Source of the DNA: Struthio camelus
Taxonomy: Eukaryota > Chordata > Aves > Struthioniformes > Struthionidae
DNA length: 64,000 nt
Reading direction: 5' to 3'
NCBI RefSeq assembly: GCF_040807025.1
Contig: NC_090943.1
Location: forward strand, 138,023,950 to 138,087,949
Under the pieces are notes generated by a model. The model saw only the letters and a list, made by a program, of their open reading frames with translations. It ran no database searches and was not told the origin of the DNA. The position numbers and the translations under genes are program-made. Below, piece by piece: positions 1-12,967 of the stretch. Every line of letters starts with the position of its first letter. Positions within the stretch are counted from its first letter, which is position 1.

Positions 1-2650
1 TCTATCTACTACATATTTATCCATTCTAGATTCTAGATATCTATCACAGCTTCCATCTGGACAAAACTACTTTCTTCACCTACATCTGGGTAGAAGGAAA
101 CATCTCAAGATATTCTATCTCTGATTCATGCCATACCTTCCCATTGGTCCACTTCCCTGGTATCAGGCCAAGCCCTTTCATGGGTGACCCCCATATGGTG
201 TCTGTGACGAGTGGCTGTACCTTTCTGGTCATGAGGCTGGCTTACTGGCTTTTCAGTATGCTATTGGAGAGTGAGGACTTCATAGTGATCCTCTGGGAGT
301 CTTGTTTCCTCTGTCTCAGAGGTATGCCTTTACCTCAGCAGAAAGGTGATAGAATGTGGAGAACAAGCACCAGGCTCTTTTGGCACTACTATGTACAAGA
401 GTCAAGCAGTGGAGAGATGTGGCAATAGCCCATGTGTCTCAAAGATGCCTCTCTGATCTTCCCTGGCAACTCATCCCTCTACACTGAATATTAGCAAACG
501 CATGAGCTCCAGATTTTGGGATCCCTTCAGGTGCCTTCATCCTCCTGAATGTCCATATTCTTTGGGATATGAATCTATAGATGACTGCATGTACTCCAAC
601 ACCTTGGAGAAGAAACAAGAAATATATTACCTGTTTCTGGCAAAAGATAACAGTGGTTTTAGAGAGCTGGAGCAAATGTGCACCCCAATGTTTTACATTC
701 CATTCTTCATGGTGCTTGGTAGGTCCTATGGGGTAGGTTTCCAAAGGTCAGTATGAACAACTGGCACCACTGGAGCTCTCACTCTTCTTGAAAATTTGCT
801 GCCCAATGCTTACCAAAAGACCCTGGACACTGTCAGGATTTTTCTGTGACTTCTGAGACGTATGACCCCTGGAATATGGTGCTGTGTGGACTAGGTTCTT
901 CCGGTCTCATGCGGGAGAGCATCTTCTTACCAAAAAAGACACCTTTTCCACCCGAGGAACCGGTACTCGGTATCATTCCTCAGTGTGGATTGTGAGACTG
1001 CAGGGAAGTCGGCTCATTTGAGAGTGGGTGTGTGCTGGGGAACATGATCCTCTCAGATCAGACTTGTGAATTTCTGGGATGCACATCTGTGATAACTTTT
1101 TATCTGGTCTGTGGTCTTCTCCATCTGATGTATTTGTACTGTCTGCCACTTGTCTTCCTATCCCTTGACCAGAGAAGAAGTTTAGCAAGGTGGATCATAG
1201 ATATCTCATGGGTACTGTGAGGGTGTTTGGTTTGGATTGCCACTTATAAGGTTCTTTCTGGCTCTCTATGCTGCTGCAAAGTATATGGTGAGGCTAGTTT
1301 CTGACCAGGCCTGTTGACTTTAGATAAGGCACATGTCAGGGCTACCGTTTACCTGGCCAATCATGTTTCATCATCACTGAGTCGTTCCTTTGCCTCCTCT
1401 ATTGGGAGGTGATGATACTGGTGTTCACTGAGCTGGACTTTTAGGTGGTCGTATTGGCATAGGCTAGCAATCTGATGTTGAGCATCCTGGCAAATGCCTT
1501 CTTTTGCCTCTCCTGAGGGCTTTGATATGACATACATATACTTTTTTGATTCGAAGAGACTTCCCAGAAGCATCTCTGAGATTCTGGTCTTTTGTCAAGA
1601 CCTCAGTGTTATTTGGAGAAACTACAGCTTTTCTGTGCTTGAAGGGGGTGGATCTGCTAGCTGAGATCCTGCTGCACAAATTCCATCTCTTCACGTACAT
1701 AGGTGAAGACCCTCTGGTGAGCATCAGCAAGACTGCAGACTCCTGGACTGCAGCTGGCAGATGACCCACACAGCTTGCACACTGCACGGGATGGCCCAAT
1801 CATCTTATCCTATTTTGTTCCACAAAGAGGTGAAGTCCTCCTTGAATTCCATGTATCTGCTATCTGCAGGAGGGCAGTCCACACCCCAGCCTTGCAGACC
1901 TGCGTGGCCCTCTGTTTTGTGAGTCTCTCTGGCCTCAGTTGCTCTCCTGCACATCATTTTTGTAAGCTGTATGATAATCTTTTGGTCAGCCTCCAAATAA
2001 TGCCTCCAAGGCATACTGATGCTCCACTAGTCCACCTTGTCCTTGTGTCTTGGCACAACAGCTTAACATCACAAGAGGGTGAAGAAACATGGTGGCCCAG
2101 TTCATACCTTGAGCTAATCCTGTTGTCTTCACTGTGCACACCAGAGACATAAGCTGAAAAATCGTTCATGGAGCATCAAGCAGTGGTGCATTTGTCATGT
2201 AGTTCACAGGGTTCCCAGACTTGTGACCCTTCTGCGGTGAGAGGAGGATCCTGGGTTTTGTGAGCTTTGAAAGTGCTGATCGCACTCCATCTCCTTGCCC
2301 CTTAAAGATCTGTTGTTGAAATTCTGGCTGCACTTCTCCCCTTGCCTCCCATTTATACCCTCCACATATGAGGCATGACCAAGTTACAGGACATACTTGT
2401 CAACTTCCCACTGGCCATTAACAATGCCGAATAGAAATGGTAGTGATTACTGGGTCTGTTTTTGCTCCCTCATCCTGTCACACCTTCAGGAGAAATACAG
2501 CTGGGCAGTGTCCTTTGACACTTTCAGTTCATTGTCTCTCTTTGATGTTTTCAGCCTTTTAACTCTCTCCACCTATCTCCTTTGTTTCTTGACCTTCAGG
2601 TTTTCTCCCTTGTCACCTTTTACTCTGAGTTCTCCTCCCTTTTTTTAAAG
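1..2650 (-). other. Unidentified segment with broken minus-strand coding-like fragments
   Basis: I do not recognise this stretch. It is less AT-rich and less low-complexity than the DNA that follows. Read on the minus strand, it gives a run of coding-like fragments that shift frame and are cut by stops. Examples are about 2169-1954, 2014-1805, 1799-1464, 1573-1361, 1188-973 and 744-439. None carries a motif I can assign: there is no reverse transcriptase, zinc finger or protease signature. The plus strand also has an open stretch at 1775-2152, probably the shadow of the other strand. It could be an old endogenous retroelement body, a decayed processed pseudogene, or chance. The segment runs off the left edge of the window, so its full extent is unknown. 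Confidence 0.25.
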
Positions 2651-3642
2651 ATACTTAGTTCGATGAGGGAAAACCAGTGACGAAACCCATCTAAAGCAGT
2701 CACTATTTCTAATGTGTTGAATTGGTAGATGGGAATATTATGTCTTGGGAAGTAAAAAGGAAATTATGAGAAGGGAAGTGAAATAACACTTCTGGACTAA
2801 TGGTGTCAGAAGTGGACTAATGGGTAGCTGATCCATGCTCGATTTCCAGCCAGCACAAATCTGCTGATGTTCTCTTTGTGGATTTGCTTTCAGAGCAGTA
2901 CTCAGAAGTAGTTACCTATGGAAGAGAAAGGAGCGCAGCAAGTAGATTTATTAATTCCTCAGCAGCCAGCAATTTTCTGCTCAGGGACTTTTTGAGTCAA
3001 ATGTGGTTTCCATACCTCAGTGGTTTTCTCTTCTATTAGTGAATATTCAGCATTCTTTTAAAAGGCTAACTTCACTGGCAATGGAGATCATCAGCTGATC
3101 ACCAGCATCAGGCAAGGAGCAAGAGGGGCAAACTTGTACGCTGAATACTAATAAGAGCAGTTTACCTCTCTTTAATGGCAGAAAAAGATAAAGCCTGAAA
3201 GAGAATAATATAAGCAACTTTCTTTTATCGTTAAACCAGCATGGCATGAATTATATCAATGTGTACTTTTCTTCATTCCCTCACTTAAGGCATGTATGCT
3301 TTTCTTTGCATACTGATCAGTTTAATCTCTTCTTTTTTTCCCTAAATGAATTTGCCAGATATTATATGGGTCATTTTGATACAAATCATTATCACTCTGT
3401 AGCTATCTAATTTAAGATATGTCCTGAGATTTCTGATGTGCCCATCATCACTGTTTCCAGGTGCTAAAGGTAATTAGCTTCATGTTGTGTACTTCCTTAA
3501 GGTTTTGATCCATTAGATAATAATGACATTGGGAAACTCTTGGTAATAGAAAAAGGACAAAAAAAAATCTCTTAGATGGTGTTATGAAATTATATTTTTT
3601 TGTTTTGGAAATTGGCCTGAACATCTCTTAGATGAGCTTGAA

Positions 3643-3678
3643 TTTTTTCCTTTTTTTTTTCTTTTTTTCTTTTTTTTT
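3643..3678. repeat. T-rich low-complexity tract
   Basis: This is a near-continuous run of T interrupted by a few C residues. It could be the poly(A) tail of an old minus-strand retroposed copy, but no recognisable element body lies next to it, so it is best treated as simple sequence. Confidence 0.8.
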
Positions 3679-4068
3679 GGTAAGTTTTAAGGCGATTCAT
3701 TTCTTACCTTCTAATTTATTTCCTCTACCTTCTGATATCAGGAACCACAGCAAGGGACAAAATTGAGGATGTGGAAAGTTAGACTTTTTTCTGAGCTTCT
3801 GAAATGAATTAGGCAAATGTTCAGACTGTTTCTTATTTTATCTGAACCTTTACCAGACACTACACGCTTTTGTTCATAAGATCACGAGATATACCATGAT
3901 ATACTCTGACACTAAATATTGTGTGTTCATAGTCAGGAAAACACTCTTTGAATTAACAGAAGTCTGTCTCTGTTAATGACTGTAGTGTAAGAAACAACAG
4001 AAACAACTTAGATATCCAAGTTCTATTGGATTTCCCATTTATACATCGATGTGCAAAACTGTCATGGT

Positions 4069-4104
4069 TAAAACAAAAACAAAAACAAAAACAAAAACAA
4101 AAAC
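4069..4104. repeat. (CAAAAA)n microsatellite
   Basis: A hexanucleotide repeat of about six units, almost perfect. Read on the minus strand it encodes an alternating Cys-Phe run, which is an artefact of the repeat and not a protein feature. Confidence 0.95.
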
Positions 4105-4864
4105 CCACAGTTTTACCTAATCCTAGGAGTTTATATTGCCCGCAGATACCTTGAACACACAAATTCCTATTTTGGTTTCTGAGTTAGCCTGGGAATATCG
4201 AATCAATAGAAGAATTAATTTTTAACATCTTTTTCTTCTATTACCAAGGTGCTTCACTGTGTGTACTTCCTTAAGATTTTGACCTATTGGTCCTATTTTG
4301 GAAGAGCAAGGACTACTGCCACCATTCTTCTTTAAGATACTTTGTTAAAGTACAAGATCTTCAGAAAAGATGTAGGAGACCTGATTAACTCCTCCTGCTT
4401 CTGAAGAGATGCAAACTTGCAGCACTGGGGAAGTGCAGAATGATGTAAAATTTGAGCTATACATTATTCTGTGAAATTAGGTTGGTGTTAACTCTTTCCA
4501 ATGGAGCAGTTGATTTTTCCTAGAATACTTAAGGCTACCGAGAGAGAGAAAGGCCGTGGACATGATTTTCCAGTTTGGTGATTAGAGGTTTCATCTCAGG
4601 GAGGATGGAGAGGGGGGGACTATGGTCCCTGTCTGTCCTCCAGTGACAGCTTTAAGACTCTTTACCAGTTGGGTCTGTGCAAGACTATGAGGCTTAATTT
4701 TGAGAAAGTATCCCTAAATGCATGGCTGTTCCTTTTGAAAGAAGGAAGTGTGGTTACGTTCGCATTCAGTGAAAAACATTGAAAATCACTGGAGTTCAGT
4801 TTTAGATAGAGAGGAGGAAAGGCATATTTGATATTTTACAAGCAACATAGGGAATTAGAAGCCA

Positions 4865-4913
4865 CATGGGAAGAGGGGGATGCTTCCCCCATTCATGGGA
4901 AGAGGGGGATGCT
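4865..4913. repeat. Local direct duplication of a 20-mer
   Basis: The same 20-base G-rich segment occurs at 4865-4884 and 4894-4913, separated by nine bases. The copies are identical, which points to a fairly recent slippage or repair-associated duplication. Confidence 0.9.
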
Positions 4914-6545
4914 CTAGTCGCTGAGCTGTTGACAAAGAGGTGTTAGAGCTTTGGAAAGAAGGGGATGACCTCAAGTTGATTTTGAAAAACATGAATAGGG
5001 TAGTTAGTGTTAGCAGAGATTACTGAGTTATGAATCCAAATATGTGGGAGCAACCTCCCAGTGGAGGCTCTCAAAGTAAGCACCTGAATCCCCTTCCCCT
5101 TGAAGGGTTACGTTAGGTGATTCCTTCCTGCCTGCCCCCATAGCCTGATATCATTATGGAATGCATAGGGGGTGCTGGTGCACGCTTCTCCTCCGTGGGC
5201 TCCCTGTAGGATGAGGTATGTAAAAGGCCAGCTGTAGCACTGTTATGCATAAAATAAATCTCTTTGTGAATCTAGCCATGAAGATCTGACTTAAAGCCTG
5301 TTAAAGTTTAATGGAAAGCCTGTTGTCACCAATAGGATTTGAATGAAAACTTTAGGGACAGTTCTTCAAATTCATGACAGTGTTGTGGATTAACTCAAGT
5401 AGTCTCCCTGAGGCAAACATATCATACTATCAGATTACTAGTATAGGATAAGGACACAGGGTTAATTCCTTTTCTTTAAATGTCTGGGTTGTGGTAATGT
5501 TTGAGGTATCTCTATTTACTTAGCTCTGGGTTTGCCTGTCTTTCATAAACCATACTTATGCAAATATGAATACATTTTATAAGTCACAAAAAGTTGAACT
5601 TTATTTTATTATCTCTAACAGTTAAGCCTACAAAATCTTGAGACTGGAAACATTAAACTCACTCATCCTTCATTGTAGTTAGCTCAATTTTCCTGTCAAA
5701 TTGAAACAATCATTTTCCTTGGAGAGCCAAATATCTTTTTTTTTTGTCCTTTACTTTCAGATTTAAGAAGGATAAAAAAGATGAGATGCTGTTCTCCTGT
5801 GATTTGGATAAAATGCATTAATGCCAATTAAGCTGTAATTTTAACTCACAGCTGTCTTTCAATGCCACTGAAATAGGTAATATGGAAAATACTCTATGGA
5901 GTTCAGTTGACTTGAAATTTTGAATGTAAACATGTAAAACATATTTGTTTCATTCTTCATAGCTTGTCTGCATGCCTTATTTAGTTAAAAATGAGTTAAA
6001 TGGAAATTGCACTGATCTCTGTTTTTCCAAGCCTTTTGCAAATAATATTATACAATGCTCTATGATATCACTAGAGAGACTTTGAAGACAACGTTAATCA
6101 CGAATTCAGCCTCATATTCTGGTTCATAAACAGCTTTTCCAACCTTCTAAAATCTAAAAGATTATATATGTATGTAAATGTCACATTTAGCAACAGATTG
6201 TGTGCATTGGCTGGGCACAGGCACATATTTAACATTTCTCTATTGGCTAGAACCCAAGAACTCACTTAAATTACTCATGTGCTTCTGACTAGATAAGTGT
6301 TTAGTGGATTGGGGTCTTGAAAGGGAAGATTTCTTGTTCCAATCCTAAACTTGCAGTACTTGTCTACTGTTTATAGCTGCAGAAGTTGTATAGTGAAAAG
6401 GAATTTACCTTGTAATTCCTTCCATTTTTCAATGCTGTAGGATAGAGAGAGGTAAAACCCACAATGTTACAGAGAACTAAGATAAAGCTAAATTGTGAAA
6501 ATTCCGGTTCAGTTTGTTAGTAAACGTATTTGTCACATCTAAAAA

Positions 6546-6582
6546 CAAGCAAACAAACAAACAAACAAATAAATAAATAAAA
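6546..6582. repeat. (CAAA)n-(TAAA)n compound microsatellite
   Basis: About five CAAA units pass directly into about three TAAA units, so one base has changed within the same four-base period. Confidence 0.95.
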
Positions 6583-9500
6583 GTCTTTCTGGTCAGATTC
6601 TCCCAGTGTTCTTAAATATGGTTTATCTGATGCAGCATGAAGAATTCTGGAGCAGCACGACTTGAATCTTCCAGTTTACTCCATCCTTCTATATACAGCC
6701 ATTAGAAAGCTTTGAGTTGTAAGGTGATTTCTGAGGAAGTGATTGCTTGGTATTTGCATTTTTAAGTGAATTTTTAATTTTAAAGAAGTAAAATAAAAAT
6801 GAAGAGCAATTAGTAGAGTCCCCTTCTTCCTATTTCTCCCCTTTACAACTTTCTTTCCATCCCACAATGCACACGCCACTATTTTAGTCTCTTTTTTCCA
6901 AATATATCAAACAATATAGGCATTTTTTAATCTCTTAAAGTAATAGGACAATGCAAAGGCAGGAGCTAACCACATATTTATGTATTTATTAAAGGGAAGT
7001 CCATGTCGTACGTTCTTCTTTTTATGATCTTATTTCCTTTTCCCGCACCTACACTTTTTTTTCAAATGGCTAGATTCTGAGGTAGAGACGTCTATGTCCA
7101 ATGCCTTTTCAGTGAGTTACCAGGGTTGAAATAATCCTCAAACGTTTTCACTTATAAATAGGAACAAATCCCAAATGAATTGTTTTGCATGTTGTTCTCA
7201 CACATTGACTAGTGAAAAGGAGTGATGTGACATTATTTTGTTGAACTCCTGTAACCTGCAAATAAAAATAAACAAATGAAACAGTTATTGAAGGCTGTTT
7301 TGCACTAGCCATTCTCAGTCCAAGAGGGACAGAGTTTGCTGATGACCTTTCTTTCAGGGCCATCAGCCAACCCTTCAGGGCTGCCTCCTAGGGGCTCTGG
7401 ATCAGCTGAAACCTTATCTGCAGTGGGATACTTTCTTCCCCAGAATGCAAATGGCTCAGCCATTTTGTGTGTGAAAGGGAATTATGTGTATGTGGATGAG
7501 ATGTGTAATTCACCCCCCATTTCTGTATCCAAGCTAGTGGTTTCCATAACAACTTGCCTAGAGTTTGGAAGGAGGTGCACAGCCTGCAGGAGGGAGAAGG
7601 CAGACCAGCAATGGAGCATGTCTGCCAGAATGTGGCTGGAATGCCAGTTGTAATCTCAGCACATCTTTTCTTTAAATAATATATGTGTTTTCATTTTAAA
7701 CATTTAGTGATATAGTCATCTCTGCTATCTGAAACACAGTACACGAAACAGTTTTCTTTCTCTTCTTAACGAAGGCTTTTAACTCTCTGCTCTCTGCCTT
7801 TCTCTCTAGTCTGCAGTGCATGAAGACTTCTCACCCTCGTTCTCCAGCACGGGTCCAGTGAGTTGCTACCTCCCTGGGGCCAGATTTCAGGACTTCCCCG
7901 TGCCCTACTTCCTCTCTGCTTCCAGAATGAGCTCTGACAGCTCTTGAAAGGCCACCAGGTTCAGCCACCAGGATATCTGCTGCTTCAGGACAATTTCAGC
8001 AACTGCTGACACCAATCCACTAATATCTGAGGATTCAGCTGTACTTAACTGTAGTTTTAGTTTGTCAGAACAGTCAAGTGAAGCAAGGAATGGATGAACA
8101 GTAAGGGTGAAGTGTGGAATGCCCTGAAGATTCAGGATTAACAAGCCCAACATGCAGTGCTTGAGAAGAAGCAGGTGTTTAAAACTAAGATGGCATAAAA
8201 TGTTGGTCTACCAAGATTTTGAGAGACTTTTTTTTCCTGCACAAATTAGCTAGATTTCAATACTTTGCTTGTTTGGAACTTAAAGTTGATGTACTTTATT
8301 TCTAGATTTTAGGTGGAACCTGTTTTCAATTAAATGCACCACTGAGGCTTTCAAAAAGGGTATATTTTCTAATTTGAAAAGCAAAACTAGAACAAAACAA
8401 AACAAAAAATCCCCTGGAGGTAAATTTGAGAAATGTTACGTTTCTTTTGTCACCAAGAAGCAGTTGCTAATCATGATGAGGTTAGAGATGATTTTATTGA
8501 CACAAAGTTTTCAGTACTTTCAAAAATAAAAAGACAGAAAAGAAGACCTTTGGAATGTTAGATTTTTATTTTACTAGAAAAGGATCTACACAATGCAATG
8601 AACAGGTTGCAGATATTCTTCTGAGTGGAAAGAGTGTCCATGGCTTTATTCATTTGCTTTGTTTGCAGGACTTCATATTTCAGAGTGGACAAAAAAAGTT
8701 TGAGACAAATCTATTAAGTGTGTTTGTTTTAAAAGTAATTGAATGGGAATTGAAATGGAATTGAACCCATCGCTTTCACAATAAGTCTGATAAGTTTTGG
8801 AAAGCAGCATGCAATTATAGGAGGGAAAACAATTTTTCGCAAACAATGAAACATGATTACTGTGCCTGGCCTATGTGAATGATGCCATTATCATCCATGA
8901 AGGGTTCACTGAATAATATAATGTAGCGTGTACTCTTGGTGAGGTAGGTGTCTGTACCTGAAGATTAATTATTGTATCTCAGTCTGAAAATTCATCACTA
9001 GTGCTGGCTGTGCTAAAATGGAAAGCTTTTTCTCAGATGTAGCCTCCATAGTACAATAAAGGAGTTGTAGAATACGTATGCTCATGACTGGGGGTATTAT
9101 TTGAATTTGGGATGCCAAGATCCTTTAAAAAATACTGCTATTCTCTTGAAACTGCCATGAAATTACACCATTAAGGAGCTGAGCAAATGACATTCCCCTT
9201 AAGTCTTCTCTGCATAGAGAGGTTATCTTACACATACGATATCTGGGAGGTTGCAAAGGACCCAGTTGGGACCTGACAGGTGTTACGGCAGCTCAATATA
9301 ATAAAATCTATTTTTATATTAAAATTAGTCTGTGAAAATCTGCCCTAAATTCTAGAGGATCAGGCTTTGAAGTGAGAAGGCAAATAAAAGTGGAGGTAGT
9401 CAGTATGTTTTGCTCCCAAGGAAGACAAAACCTTATAAAAAACAAAACGGAAAGAGCACAGTTACCTACGAGTTACCTTTTTCAGATAAAGAATTACTTA

Positions 9501-10885
9501 TAAATCCATCTAATTCAAATTAATGGACTGAATATGGAGATCTATTTCATCAGGATTTGAACAGATACTATTAAATTATCTGATACATTGACTCTTACAA
9601 ATAAATGCTGTAGAATCTTGTTTCAATATGTTTTTGCTATTTCCTGATCTTCTGGTTATTTGTCTTCATCCACTGCAAGCCAGCTTTTGACTTTAATTGC
9701 TGAAGTCAGTTCAGGAGCATTTCCGATCAAGCCAAATATCAGTTATCTTTCAAAGGGAAGAATTTCTTTTTTTTTTTTTTTCCTTTTTAGGTTTTGGCCT
9801 TGTGAGCTTGAAATGGGTGCAATTTTGATTCACGGTAGAGAAATCACAGCTCAGCTGGTTAGAATTATTCATGTAAACCAGAACAAAACTGGTGATCTAA
9901 TTCATTCTTTTAGCCCTCCTATTTAAACAAATATTACTTTAATGAACAGTTTTGCTCCGTAATTAAACTTCCTCACTTTCACTAAAATGAGATACACAAG
10001 CCTTTTTCCAGAGAGGGCATTTTTTTCTTTAATGCAAAAAGGCTAAAGCCTCCCTCCGATTGTCAGCATCCATGCCACATCAAAAATTGTATTTCCACAT
10101 TTTGATTACTGTTGATGCTTGTTCCCTTTCTACTCCTGTAACATCCTGGAGAAAAACATCATAACTCTATAAACACTAGCCAGCCTGCAAGGGAATTTCA
10201 TGAATCCTGTTGCAAGAAAATCTAGTACTGTGGATGCCACATTAGTGCAGTGCTGCTATTATTTTTCCTTTTCTCCCTTTGCCCAAAGGTAAGGATGTGT
10301 ACTGTGAAGCTATAGTTAGCCTACAATACAGCCTGACAAGTACTCTGATCTGTGTCTAACTTAATATAAGGCCAAATCTTCATCTCTGCTTAGCGACTGA
10401 AAGCTAAAGATAGCTTTCTGCCTTTCAGTTGCACCTGACAATGCGATAGGTTTTAATTAGAGTGAAGCATCAGACAAGCTAGCTTACACAAATTAACATC
10501 AGTTTAAACATTTCAGTGTTATTGAAACAAAGTAGCTGAATTGATCTGAATGGCTTTTTTGTTTGTTGTGTTGTCAGTTTGCTGAGATGTTTAGGCCTTC
10601 AATAAACAATCCAGTCTGGGATTGATGGTTTTTTAAAAATCTTTCTTATTTTTTTTGTCAAAGTTTGAAAAAGAGGAATGAATTTCTCATCCCCCCGTTT
10701 TTCCTGGAGTCACAACCTAAGCCTGCTGCCACCTGCAAAAGGTGGAAGCGATATTATTGCGTGAGAAAGAAAAGCTTCAGACAAAACTCTGCTCCGAACT
10801 ACAGGAGCACTTAAGAATACCATTTCTGCTTTCTCTTTTTACTTGCTTTCTTTTGAGGCATCTCACTTTTCTCCATCTACCTGCG

Positions 10886-10948
10886 GCAGCGTCTCCACCT
10901 GCGCTACTAGGCAGCGTCTCCATCTACGCTACTAGGCAGCGTCCCTAG
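10886..10948. repeat. 25-bp tandem repeat, about 2.5 copies
   Basis: Units of 25 bases start at 10886 and 10911 and are followed by a partial unit from 10936. The first two differ at only a few positions. Each unit begins GCAGCGTC and ends CTACTAG. The unit is GC-richer than its surroundings. It falls at the end of a short plus-strand open frame (10742-10948), which has no recognised domain. Confidence 0.9.
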
Positions 10949-12737
10949 TATTAGGGATTGTTTTGGGTTAAGTCCTTGTGACTAGAAATTGGTGAGAAGG
11001 TTAAAATTCTGTCCCACTGAAGACTGTGGTGAAACTCCCATTAATTTAGAGAGACACTGATATAGGTTTTATATTTTATGCCGGTGACACTGCAAGTATT
11101 CTGCACAGCAAGGAGATGATGTATAAGACTTCTTTTTCTGAATTTTTTTCCCATCAGTATGTCAATATGAAGATTCTTCATATGTACAGATGTGAAGAAA
11201 ACAATAAAAAAGAATGAAGTAAATGAAGCTGCTGGTGAGAGAAAAATTCTTACGATTTGACAGGAATCTGTGGAAAGTGAATGAAGCTGGCAGAAGCAGA
11301 AGGTCACAGGTTAATTGTCCAGTGATCAAAGAGGACAGCAGCATCTTGCTACCAGGACTGGGGTAAAACTTCTCAGTGTAAGTCTGTGTCTGCTCTGAAG
11401 TGCAAATCCCACTTTCTTGCCTGATTCTGCAAATAGATCTGTGTTTCCAGATCACCATCCTTGAAAATTATTGCCATTAGACTAAAAGCTCCCTTTGGTG
11501 CCTTTATTTTTGTTCCCTGACATTAGTTATTTGACAAAGAAGTGGCTGTTAACTAATTTTTAAGGATATTTTTTCAACTTCTAGGTTAAAAACTTGTTCA
11601 AAATTCAATGTTTCCACTACAAAAGTACAGCAAAAAAACTCGCTAGGGATCTAAATATCTGAGAGCGTTTGTGGGTGGAGGCGGGGGAAGTGATTGTGTA
11701 CTTTAGAAAACTCAAAAGTGACTTTTGCATTCATTGCTTCTCAGCAACGGGGAGGCTCTTGACAAACTGTGGCTGCCTCCAGCAAGCCCAGATCCTTGCC
11801 CAGCTTCTGCCACGATGTCCACATGCGGGAGCAGAGCTGGCACCAGCATGGACGCTGCCGCCCTGCAGAGCATCCTCCTCCTGCACCAGAGCCCAACCGC
11901 ACCTGAGGAATCCTGCTTTCTCCTGACCTCGGTACAACATAGCTGCCAGCCCCATGCTGCTCATGGGGCCCCACTCATATATTTATTTCAGCTCTCTGCC
12001 AACTCTGTTTTCTTGGACTCCATCTCTCAGCACTGCTTATTATTACTTTGGCAGCACTATACCCGCTCAGTAGCGTTATTTCTGGTACACTAGTAAAGAA
12101 TAGGGTTCTCTGTGGGTTAGACACACTCATTATAATACTGCACTCTGGGTTACTTAATTTATTGTCTTGGTAATTTTTCTGTAATTAATGGGCTGAGACT
12201 ATCTGAGATTGCACTTCACACGATTCCAATTCCCATTAGCACCAAGCACTTGAAGCAGTACCTTATACGTGTACGCACAACTATTCCCTGTGATTACGGT
12301 ATTATTTCAGTGTCATTATAGCTTCTTATTAGAACCACAGGCAGAACCAGAAGCAAATATCATCTTCCAGACAAATTAATCCTCATGGAAGCAATATTTT
12401 TTTCCCATGGAGGATATTTAATCTTAGAACTCCAAACAAGTCTACCTGTCTCTGTTCTACGGGCAGAAAAGTAGCCAGCTAGCTCACAGCAGTGATGGTA
12501 AGTGGGAATTTGAAGGTGGCCTGAAGGTCACATCCGTGGAAGGTAAAGAAAAACCAGAATCAATCTGGATTGTGGAACAATAGAGAGCATGAAATAGAAG
12601 ATATAATTCAAAAAAAGCTCACAGATTGCTGTACATGCAATTGAGTCACTACTAAGTTATAGATCAATGTAATAGCTACAACAGCTTGGCAAAACTGCAA
12701 CAGAAATCAATGCCAGTTGCATTTAAAATAAGGGAAC

Positions 12738-12764
12738 TATTTTGCAGATCTATTTTGCAGATCT
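12738..12764. repeat. 13-bp tandem duplication
   Basis: The unit TATTTTGCAGATC occurs twice in direct succession (12738-12750 and 12751-12763), followed by one base of a third unit. It is one of several small duplications of this kind in the window. Confidence 0.9.
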
Positions 12765-12910
12765 CTTTGAACAATCATCTCTTCTATTTCATTGAGATAG
12801 TATCTTATTTCAAGACTATTGACTGGGCTATTCTATAGGCCCACATAACTGTCGTATAAAATATTTGGACGGACCCATTGTATATAAAGCCATTATACTA
12901 CAAAACACAA

Positions 12911-12967
12911 TTTATATACTTTTATATATGTATATTTTTTATATATATATAAATTATATATAATACC
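12911..12967. repeat. AT-rich (TA)n-like low-complexity tract
   Basis: About 57 bases made almost entirely of A and T with several short TATATA runs. It is a typical degenerate TA microsatellite with no other visible function. Confidence 0.9.

Larger units (their letters stand above)
2651..10885. other. Intergenic DNA, no gene seen
   Basis: This is AT-rich sequence with short, unrelated open frames in all six frames, none longer than about 105 codons and none with a recognisable domain. It contains several T-rich and A-rich tracts, which are listed separately or occur at 5736-5745 and 9767-9788. Two AATTA/TAAT-rich patches (5800-5880 and 10390-10520) look like possible regulatory sequence and are raised as findings. 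I see no splice-site-flanked coding exon that I can defend. Confidence 0.6.

Noticed and set aside
3953..4162. Minus-strand frame with an alternating Cys-Phe run
   Set aside because: The run is a translation of the (CAAAAA)n microsatellite.
10886..10948. Possible CRISPR-like array
   Set aside because: The units are directly adjacent without spacers and the genome is vertebrate. It is a minisatellite.
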